DNA from: Sthenelais limicola
Taxonomy: Eukaryota > Annelida > Polychaeta > Phyllodocida > Sigalionidae
Assembly: GCA_942159475.1 (NCBI GenBank)
Contig: OW804098.1
Span: forward strand, 111,730,620-111,794,619
Length of the DNA: 64,000 nt
Direction of reading: 5' to 3'
Below the pieces are notes generated by a model. That model saw only the letters and a program-made list of their open reading frames with translations, did not search any database and was not told the DNA's origin. This document shows, one piece after another, positions 39,462-49,600 of the stretch. The position numbers and the translations under genes are program-made. How positions within the stretch are numbered: the first letter of the stretch is position 1; each line of letters opens with the position of its first letter.

Positions 39462-39880
39462 CCCATTCAGGACAGCACTGCCAACGTTGCGTTTTGCTTG
39501 ACGACCAAGCGCGGGAAAAGAACATTCATTTGATGACGTCTGTCTGAAATATACACGTCACATGAGGACGACGCTCCACCGCGTCCACTTTTCTCTGGAT
39601 GACGCACATTCTAATAACGTCATCTGAATTAAGGACGGCCAATAACGTCACCACCATTGAATAACGTTGTTATTATGATGCTTTTTGGCAATACGCGTCC
39701 TTTCCCACGGAGTGCTTTATCGCATTACGCGTCCTGTGCGTGGGAGTGCTTTTACGCATTACGCGTCCTACGCATGGGAGTGCTTTAAGGCAATACGCGG
39801 CCAAATGCGTGGGAGTGCGTTAAGGCAATACGCGGCCACACGCGTGGGAATGCTTTAAAGCAATACGCGGCCTGAATGGG
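39462..39880. mobile_element. piggyBac-type MITE, 419 bp, with TTAA target duplication
   Basis: The termini are CCCATTCAGG and its exact complement CCTGAATGGG, flanked on both sides by TTAA (39458-39461 and 39881-39884). This is the target signature of the piggyBac superfamily. The interior has no transposase. Its right half is a CpG-rich tandem array with roughly 37-bp units built around ACGCGTCC/ACGCGGCC and GTGGGAGTGCTTTA (about 39681-39870). Confidence 0.75.
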
Positions 39881-40111
39881 TTAAAACATTTGTATTTAAT
39901 GTATTTAATACTTGGATTGTGAGAGGGGTTTTCAGTCCCCCTTTATTTACTTTATCTCCTCGGATCATCAAACTTTAGGATGGGAAGAATGCTGTTACTT
40001 GAAGTTTCCCCAAATTAATCCTTGGCAAGTATATTGATTATTCTTTCTCTTAGAACCATGTACATCAATTGAGGTATGTAATTATCATTATTCACAGTAT
40101 TACTATCCCAA

Positions 40112-40213
40112 TTATTCACTGGTAGGCATATTATATATTTCTGCATAGTCATTGTCCTCAATATTGTCATTATTCATCAATGGTCTGGTAGATGTATCAT
40201 ATATTATATATAT
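40112..40213 (-). pseudogene. Orphan remnant of a type II cytoplasmic tail exon
   Basis: On the minus strand the sequence encodes YDTSTRP...NIEDNDYAEIYNMP and then a TAA at 40112-40114. It matches the repeated tail block of R5 and R6 but has lost the YVN tyrosine (NDN in its place). It has no acceptor or TM exon of its own and lies beyond the end of R5, separated from it by the LINE. It is probably left from a duplicated or recombined tail. Confidence 0.55.
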
Positions 40214-40392
40214 CTAGACGCGATTTGATGAGATTCTGGGATATATTTTTCCCTATAGACCCTGCTGCGTGGTACAATCACTGGTCTGCCAGGATCTATC
40301 AGGTTTTTGGAGCCCTCCCCTCTCACTTCCGGTAATGCGCAATGCATATTCTCCATAAGTGGGTGCCGACATCTAGCTTCACATCTAAAAGC

Positions 40393-40514
40393 AATAATTC
40401 CCTTGGTTTTGTCTACTCGCGGGTAGTTTGAGGGCTTGCCCGAGAACTTCGGTACCGGCACCGGTACCCGCCGGGCACCGGTACCCGCGAGCAGACAAAA
40501 CCAAGGGAATTATT
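40393..40514. repeat. Large hairpin: 33-bp inverted arms with GC-rich palindromic loop
   Basis: The left arm 40393-40425 and right arm 40482-40514 are complementary with one mismatch (arm core CCCTTGGTTTTGTCTACTCG). The 56-bp loop is itself palindromic (GGTACCGGCACCGGTACC). The right arm ends where the LINE sequence begins. Confidence 0.75.
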
Positions 40515-40516
40515 TC

Positions 40517-43079
40517 TTAAAAATTATATTACTCCACGTTGGTGTATATAGACCTTATACTCAGTAAAGAAGATTATGTAAGCTCAAGTGGTGTGATTGA
40601 TATCTGGGTAGCTGACCATCTTATGACCTTTGTAACACTCAAAAAGCAAAAACCAGAAAAGAAAGGGTGTAAAATTGTTGAATATAGAAACTATAAAAAT
40701 TATAGTACACAGGATTTTACTGCTGCTGTTAGATACATAAATTGGGATTGTACAACTGAAATGAATGACCCCCAACAAGCGTGGGAAAAATTGTTATCTA
40801 TGCTAGGTGATATTCTAGACAACATGTGCCCTGTTGTAAAAAGAAAGATTACCCCACCAAGAGAGAAATGGTTAACTGATGAGCTGTTGATAATGATTAG
40901 AGATGAAGATAAAGCCCTACAAAAAGCCAAAAAATCAAAAAAACATGAAGACTGGCTAAGAGCCAAAAGAATTAGAAATAATCTTACTAAACTTTGTAGA
41001 AAAGCAAAGAAGAAATATATAACTCAATTGAGTAATGAATGTATTGATGATGATAAGAAATTCTGGAAGCTAGTAGACAATTTGTTACCGAAAAAATAAA
41101 AAAACAAAGACCAAGAAATAAATATTATTGACAGTACCTCAAATGTACCTGTACCTGTCACTGAAGTAGCTACTAAATTCAATGAATTTTTTGCATCTAT
41201 AGGAGAATCACTAGCCGATAAGATCAATGCTCAGAGGACCTTCATTGGCCATGAATGCATTAACTCCTTAGAAGATATAACTACTTCACCAGAAGAAAAA
41301 CAAAAAATTGCCAGAGAAATCAATTTAAGTAAGTCTAGTAAAATAAAACATGTCAAATCTCTAGTGTTCAAGGATGTCTTTATGACAATACCTACTGTAT
41401 TGTGTCATATATTAAATTTAGTATTCTCCTCTAACTTAATACCAGATTCTTGGAAGACTGGAATTGTTACTCCTCTACCCAAGGGTGGAGACCAATCTGT
41501 GATGTCTAACTATAGACCTATTACACAACTGCCACTACAAGCCAAACTGATGGAAAAGATTATACACAGTAGACTAATTGCATTTTTTGATAACAACAAT
41601 GTGATTTCTGACAAACAAAATGGGTATAGAAAAGGGAAATCTACAATAGAAACAATAGCTGATTTAACTGATGATATACTCAATAATAGAAACATTGGTG
41701 AGACCTCATTTGCAGTATTTTTTGACCTGAAAAAAGCGTTTGATACTGTGAACCATAATATTCTACTGTCCAAACTAAGCAAATATGGTATCAAAGGAAA
41801 TCTGTTAGCCCTGTTGGAAAATTACTTAGCCAACAGGACCCAAGTCACTGTTTGCAATAATGTTATCTCCACTGTCAGAAAGATCAGTTACGGTGTACCC
41901 CAAGGCTCTATACTTGGCCCTCTACTATTTTTGATATATATAAATGATGCAGAGCATAGTCTCAGACATTGTAAAATTAAGCTATTTGCTGATGATACTG
42001 TCATATATTTGCATAACAAAAATATTATTGACCTTAATAGGAAGGTTGAAGTGGATACAATGAACTTCTGGAGTTGGTGTCAAAGTAACAAACTGACTCT
42101 GAATGTAACCCAAACAAAGTGTATGCACCTTAGGGGACAAAGGTCAAGAGTGGGACATATTCAACCTAATATTAATATAAATGATACCTTGCTAGAAAAT
42201 GTAGAAGAATATAAGTAAGTACCTAGGAATAACCCTAGACTCACATTTAAAATTCTCAGCCCAGGTTAGACAAACCCACAGGTCCGTAAGCCATAAACTT
42301 TACCTTTTAAGAAGAATATCAAGGCTTTTTTTATCAAGAATTTTTAAAAGTCATATCTTACCATTGTTTGACTATGGTGATATTACTTATAGTGGTTGTA
42401 ATGCAAATGAATTGAATGCTCTCCAGGTCCTTCAAAACAAGTGTATAAAAGTAGCTTTAAAACTTCCCATCCTCACTGATACCCTGTTAATTCATAGACT
42501 AGCCAATGTACCCAAGCTAGAAGATAGAAGAACAGCTCACATCTTGAATTTTGCCTTTAGGAAGAGCAAAAAAGATAAATATTTAAACAATGACAGAAGA
42601 AATACAAGACAATGGGGATGGACCAGTCCTGTTATCCCCAAAACCGAACACTGTGAATTATGATTTGAATTGTATACAGCATAAAACAGCTAAACTGTGG
42701 AATAATTTAGATGCTGAAACTAGAAATATTGACTCATATGAACGTTTTAAGGCCCTACCCAAGGCCGAAAGCTTGTTACCCCTATATATTTAAAAGTATT
42801 CAATGTGCTCCTATTCCTCATCTATCATCCTTCATCTTAGCTATCTCCTAGTTCTCTTTTAGATAGTCTCTTTCACTATTCAGCTACATGAAAAAAAAGT
42901 CAAGAATTTGTAAGGTAATAGCCATCTTACCAGACTTAGCTAGACTAAGACTGAGGCTGTTTCCCACTTGTCCAACACATTATCTTGTCATGTTTATATA
43001 TGTTTGTATGTTTGTAAAGCAATGTTATCTTATGTGTATTGGCTGATAAACACTCCGAATAAAATAAAAATAAAAAATA
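40517..43079 (+). mobile_element. 5'-truncated non-LTR retrotransposon (LINE)
   Basis: The element begins inside the end of an endonuclease-type domain (YIDLILSK ... ADHL), continues through the RT and a C-terminal region, and ends in an A-rich AATAAA-type tail at 43058-43079. It lies on the plus strand, opposite to the receptor genes, between R4 and R5. The RT resembles the jockey/CR1-type LINE group; the exact clade cannot be set by eye. Confidence 0.8.
40521..42793 (+). pseudogene. LINE ORF2 (RT) with one in-frame stop and two frameshifts
   Basis: The frame is open from 40521 to a TAA at 41097-41099 in an A-run, then open again in the same frame to 42218. RT motifs visible here include PLPKGG, NYRPI, FFDLKKAFDTVNH, GVPQGSILGPLLFLIYIND and FADDTVIY (the catalytic FADD). 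After 42216 the homology continues in a second frame (FDYGDITYSG, to 42663) and then in a third (AKLWNNLDAE, to 42793). The C-terminal KLWNNL...FK block is typical of LINE ORF2 ends. The copy cannot make a full protein. Confidence 0.8.
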
Positions 43080-43310
43080 CTTGAGGACGTTTTACCCTCT
43101 TAACACATTTTTACTTGAGGACGTTTTACCCTCTAAACACTTTTTTACTTGAGGACGTTTTACCCTCTAAACACTTTTTTGGTTGAGGACGTTTTTCCCT
43201 CTAAACGTTTTTGAGAACGTTTTGGGGAAAAAAAAGTCTCAAAAGTGGGGGCAAAAAAAGCGTCTTCATGACTGTTTAGAATGAAGACGTTTTTGCTCTC
43301 AGTCTTTTTG
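43079..43310. repeat. Tandem repeat next to the LINE tail
   Basis: About four units of roughly 32 bp containing TTGAGGACGTTTTACCCTCT, followed by degenerate related copies. One GAAGACGTTTTT-type copy lies near 43280. It fills the gap between the LINE tail and the R5 stop codon. Confidence 0.75.
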
Positions 43311-43379
43311 CTATAAGGAAGTGGCTTTGTTTTTGTATGTGGCACTCTATCACTCTTGAAAAATAAATTCAAGGAGGTT

Positions 43380-43662
43380 TCATTGCCTTAGTTCTTCATA
43401 TGTATTTTGATCATGACAATAACTAGGACCAAGTGAATCATAGTCAGTTGCATGGGTAGTCCTATCAGCATTATCCACAGCTTGTCTGGTAGGTGTATCA
43501 TATATTTCTGCATAGTCATTGTCCTCCACATTGACATATGTGGCGTGGGTGGAAGGGGAAGATGCTGGTCCTGAATATGCTGCAGACTCTTGTGTATTCT
43601 TAATTGTGGTGTGGCTCGAGGAGGAGGAGGATTTCTTTTTCATCTGGCACTTTATGATCCCT
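43380..43662 (-). other. R5 cytoplasmic exon with ITAM-like tyrosine pair
   Basis: The exon begins AGGGATC after a TTTGTCAG acceptor and ends at TGA 43380-43382. It opens with a basic/Ser-rich stretch (KCQMKKKSSSSSS). Its C-terminal half holds YVNV, YAEI, YDTP, YDSL and YEEL. The spacing YDSL-GPSYCHDQNT-YEEL fits the YxxL/I-x(6-12)-YxxL/I pattern. YxN is a GRB2-type SH2 site and YDxP a Crk-type SH2 site in known families; recruitment here is inferred. Confidence 0.7.
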
Positions 43663-46600
43663 CTGACAAATGAAAATAATTCAAGTATATTCACAACTAA
43701 TTTGCACAAGTGTGTTATGATGTAATTAACCAATAGTTCAGTGAAACAACAAAGGGAAATCAGAAATTGCATCACATAATTACTCATCATTACTAATGAT
43801 CAATCTACAGACGAAAAATAGATGAATATATTTCAGGAGAGTAGGAACTAACTATAATTTGTGCAATGAATAATAAATGATGAAATACCTACCGGCATTT
43901 CAGAATCAATAATGTTACAATGAAAACAAGGAACAATACAGGGAAAACTACTGCAACAGATAGAAGAGCCCCTGAAAACCAAAGAGTTTGAATTAGTCAT
44001 GATTCAAAAGCCACGTGAATTTAAACCTCCTTTTTACTAAATGCATCAACTATACTAATACTAATTCATAATGGCTGAAAACCTGGGTTAAATAATACTT
44101 GCTATGGCATAGCCTGAAGGTTAATAGGCAATAATGAACATGTTCAGAGCCGGCGCTGTTTTGTGCAAGGCAGCCATTGAATGATCAATGGTTGCCTCAC
44201 CTCCAAAAGCTCAGTATGGCCAACCCAAGGATAATTGTGTATTTATTTCATCATTTCGATGAATTATAAGAGGTTTAAACAATGTGTCTATATGGTAATG
44301 TTATAAAACATTGGTTTGTTTTTTATATGCTCTCTGTGATTCTTGCTCATCTATTCTGATGTGTGTTAACAAATATATCCTCAATGATCACATGCTTACT
44401 TATATAAATAGAGAAATAACTACTTGTCTATTTATCTAATTATATAAGTAAGCCTGTGAACATGCAAGCCACATGCAAATCTGCATATTTTGTTTGGCCC
44501 TGAAAAAAGAAGTGTGTTTTATCTCACATCTGATTGGTTTACGGTCCCAGAGTCTATTGATACCACCAATGAGATTGAGTTCTGTCATATTATGTGTTGT
44601 GTCAGAGAAAAACAAGTCAGAAGTTGCAAAAAGGGGATTCTGAGGTACGATTCAGACATCTTATTAGCAATTTATAGATGGAAAAAAGATTTCTTAATTG
44701 TCCATGTATTGCTCCTCCCACAAAACAATGATATGCACAGTTTCACTCCATATGTGAAGGGTAAATTCTCACAAAATAATCTTGCATAACATTTCATATG
44801 CCGTATAAGGACCTACGCAGAGGGAGAAAATAAAATTCATAAAAACAAAAAGGGAAATTTTTACAGAGAGGGATTAGCAAGGGAAAGAAAATGCTTTAGA
44901 TTTTCTTTGATAGAAATGAATATCATTACAGCTTTGCCTTCTGGGTCTAATTATATACTTTACTAGGTATGTGCTATTTCCCAGTCTTAGTATTAACTTT
45001 TATCAGCAAACATTCAGTAATATTGTGGCTACATTTAGTGTATAGTATTCCCAATTTATCATTGCATTAGGGATTCTTCATCGGAAAGCAGAACCTCTTT
45101 CATGGGAATGTATGTTCTTGCCATATTACTCAGAAAGAGTGTTACCCTTCTAATTCCAATTAACTTCTAATTCCATAATTATTTTCTTAAAATTTAATTT
45201 CATATGTTGGGACGGGGGTTGACGAGGAGTAATAGAAGAAGTTCGACAAGGAGTTTGGTCGAAACCAAGCAAAGCTGGGTTTTAATATGCCATAAACAGA
45301 TACAGTAAAGCAAAAAATTATCTGTTCCTGCACGTCTGTGCGTGGCGATGCTGCAATTGAAAGTGAGTGAACAAGAACGTTTCAGGTGAACCGAGACGCA
45401 GCAACGGTTCTGATTGGTTAAGAGAACAATGGGCGCATCATAACAAACTGGATGATGGCCTGTGATTGGTTGAATAATTGTGGGCGTGGCCCAGAAGGAA
45501 TGTAACCGCCCTTGGTCCCAAATATGGGCATTGACCCGTCGATTATATATATGTTGGGACGGGGGTTGACGAGGAGTAATAGAAGAAGTTCGACAAGGAG
45601 TTTGGTCGAAACCAAGCAAAGCTGGGTTTTAATATGCCAAACAGCCAAACAACTAGGAGAACAGTTAAATATTTTCCAGGCCCGAGACCACTTTGGCCTC
45701 ACTCTTCTGTAAGTCACTGGTAGAGGCTACGATGTATGATTCCACAATCGAGGATTTCCAATTTCCCCGAAGCTTGATTTCAGATAAGGGGATGCCGAGA
45801 GATGACATGAATGACGCGCCTCCGCGGCGGAAGGAATGGGTAGTGAAACCAGTGTCAATACCAGCTGACGATAACAGATCCGATAGCCTGTGAGATAGCT
45901 GATCATAAGTCAAACATCCATGGTCCACCGACGAGAAGAACTGGGCTCTAGGGGGGAGAGCTTGGGCGAACAATTTTTTGGCCCAGAACACAGCACACAG
46001 TTGCTTAGTAGTTGTCTTCTTCAGGTGGATATAATAGGGCGAAGATGAAGTCTTTGACGTGCCAATCTTGACAGACACACCATCATCTGAGAAAGACACA
46101 TCCTGGCGACGCATCATGTGGGGTGAGATCACCACATGACTAACCCTCAGTAGAGAGCGAAACATGAAGACAAATGCGCTCCAGCACAAAATGTCAGGTT
46201 CATCATGTAAATCAAGATGGGTGTAAAGTTGCAGTAAAATTTCAGTGGTGATAGGAGGAGCAGGGGAAGGGGCCGATCCTGGCAACTTCTTGATACCCCT
46301 AAGCACAGATTTAAGTCCAGGGTGCGATAGTGTAGGGCAATCTAAGTCCAACATCCTGGCATATGAGATTACACCTGCCAAATAGGTGGTAACCGAAGCA
46401 TACTTCATGGAAGAAGCTAAAAAGGCAGCAAAAGCTGACAATTTAGGCACAGTCAATGGAATTAAGGGAGAAGAGCTGTCCCGAAGAAAATTGTTGAACA
46501 GCTTCCATTGTCTCTCCCTCTGAAGTCTGGTAGCTGGGGCTAGAGACAGGTTCCTAAGTTGAGCAACCCTGCCCAACCACTTGTCAAGTCCTGTAGGAGA

Positions 46601-49600
46601 CAAATGTCGTTATTGACACAGCATAGATCAGCAGCTAACAAATCTTTAGGAATAGAGTCATTGTCAGATAGGTATGGTAGGCGAGACAAACCATCGGCTA
46701 CTACATTATGATCAGTCTTAATGTATCTTGGCGAGAGGGAGATATTAAAGATAAAACACATCCAATACAGCTCGTACAGCCACTGCATACATTGCCTACT
46801 AGAGCTAGTACCATTCCTCAACATGGCAATGACCTGTGTGTTATCTATAAAACACAGGACATTTTTGTCTTTCAAGATAGGGGCCCATCTACGAACACCA
46901 GCCACTATCGGATACAATTCTTGAATGTTAATGTTTGTCGCCAGGTTATCTTCCATCGGGGTAGGGCACAAATGGTTTTCAAATTTAAAACAAGCTGGCA
47001 TATCCAAGTCCCGGCTATCCAATCAGGACCTAGAAAGGCTGCAAAGCCTCTAGATGAAGAATCACTCACAATAGGTAAATGGTAATCTTCCTTTACCAAG
47101 ACACCCACACCGTTGAAAGCTTTAGCAAAACTGCCCCACCATTGTAGGTCTAGTCTGGCTTCATCACTAATGGTGATCCTGGTCAGTTTCTTCATTATAA
47201 TCACTCTATACATGTCAAAAAATCTACGGCAAAAGGTTCGACCACCTTTAAACACAGCCGCACAGTGCGAAATGTATCCACAGAACCGTTCCAAGTCCTT
47301 CTTGGTCATGTATTTCGCACTCTTGGTGAGGTCCACAAGTTTGATGAGCTTTTTTACTTTCTCAAGGGGGAGAGAAAGAGTCATATCAGAAGTGTTGATT
47401 GTGAATCCCAGGTAGACACATGAAGTGGAGGGGGCGGTTACTTTCTTCCAGGCCACATGAAAACCCAGGAAGCGGAGACAATTCAAGACAATATCACGGT
47501 AATAGGTACAGTCATCATAACAATCACCAGCGACAAACAAGTCGTCTAGAAAATTTACCACAGGAAATTTAAAAAGTTCTACAATACATGTGACAAAGAA
47601 GTTAGAAATGTGGTTAAAAATGCATGGGCCTGTCTTGAGACCAAAACAAAGTCTGTTGTCGACGTATAGGGTTTCATCACCTTCTTCACCCCACCTAAAA
47701 CCACAGAATTTACGATGGTCAGGATTGATCGGTACCGCTCTGTATGCCGATTTTATGTCCACGACTGCCATGTGAGAGTCACTTGATACCATTCGAACTG
47801 CATCATCAATAGATTTGTAAGAGAATTCATTAACTAAACTACTACAATGTTCGTTCACCGACTTGCCGATGGGTCTACTGCAGTCAGTTATTGGACGGAT
47901 ACCACCGTCCGGCTTTGCTACGGCACCTAAGGCGTGAATACATTCCGGCGTAGAATCAGCTACCGAAATAAAGCCTTCACCCAGTTCATTTTCAACGATA
48001 GTGTCCATTTTGCATTTAACATCAGGTTCTAAGATCGATTTGTAGTTAGCACAGTCATACGGTTCAATATCTGAATCTATCACATCAAAACCGTCCAATA
48101 CTCCGTGAAAAACATCAATATAGACATCAATACAGGCATATGGTAAGCAGAATAAAAGGTAAGCGAACCTACATGGTTTTAATTGTGCACGAGTACCACC
48201 TAAAATATGTATACAAGAACAACATCCACGGGCGCAAGCAGCAAAAACATCAACAATACGGCCTCGCGGTGAAACTGGACTTCTAAATAGTAATACATCA
48301 TTACATACATCGGCGCCAGCACTACCAAACTTGGTAATACTCAATCTAATATCACCATAAATACCTTGTTCAGGATTTGAAGATTGTTCGAGGTCCGTCG
48401 AGAGAAATAATGGAAACAATCCACTTGCGAAGTTCGAAGAAACTTGGCATTGTTCCAATTCATCGGCCATGACAGTGTCACTCAATGTCAAGGACGGGTC
48501 AGCCGGAACCTTGGTAACCACTTCCGGGTCATAGTCACGAATGGAATCATCGCACAACAACACACCTTGGTTACACAATACACTCTCCGCATGGTCAACA
48601 ATAACATCATTACATGGTATAAAAGCACTATTTATACAATTAGATTCAATATCATTAACCTGAACTTTCTCTCGAACAGCCTCATCCTATTTAGTGTGCT
48701 TCACACTCGTGCATGCCCTCGCTCCATGTTCCGAAGCTCCGCATGCCGAACACTTGTGTGGGTACTCGCAGTTCTTGACAGTGCAACCACCCTGGTTATT
48801 AAACTTGAAACAGATCCTTTCCTTCTTGGTAGACTTAGTAGATTTAGAAGGGATTTTACGGGAGTTTTCAAAAGAGTAACACCTAAGTACTTCCTCCTGT
48901 TTAACTTCCTGGAATGCGGCAAGACCAGTTTTATTGGCACGGGCCCTAACAGCGTTATCGTAAGCCAAACTAGCTTTTAGGGAATAGACTTGCGACCCTG
49001 CTTTCTGGCAAATGGTAATACAATGGCTGACGACTCCCTGGATTTCAGTTAAAGGTCTAGCATCCTTTACCAACTTGTCTACATGTTCTAGATTTAGCAA
49101 TAGCAACTGTTCAATAGATTCAATACTTTCACCTTTCTCCAGGTCTTTCTTCTGGTCGAAAGGACGACATCTGGATCTCGAGCGAGAACGATCACGGCCA
49201 CGGGCCCTGGAGCTGCCTGCCCCGCCCACATTATAGATGGAACCGTCATTCGAAGGGCTACGACCCCTGTTCTTGTAAACAAAGGAGATCTCAGGCTCAC
49301 TCCCAACTGATGATCCACTTGTAGACGTCTCAGCCTTGGCCTCAGTGTTGGGTTCAAGCTTCGCAAGGATATTCTTCATCATACCTTCCAACGAGCCCAT
49401 CCGCGCATTCAAACTCGGATTTTCAGCATCAGTGTCTTTCTTGCAGTTCTTCCCAACCGGAGGAACATGGTCCTCCTCGCACTTGGAACAATACTTAGGA
49501 CCAGCCATTCTGAATCCAACTAAAGCAGGTTAGCAAAAAATTATCTGTTCCTGCACGTCTGTGCGTGGCGATGCTGCAATTGAAAGTGAGTGAACAAGAA

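Noticed and set aside
40204..40461. 85-codon minus frame next to the tail remnant
   Set aside because: It crosses the left arm and loop of the hairpin, and its reading does not match any receptor exon.
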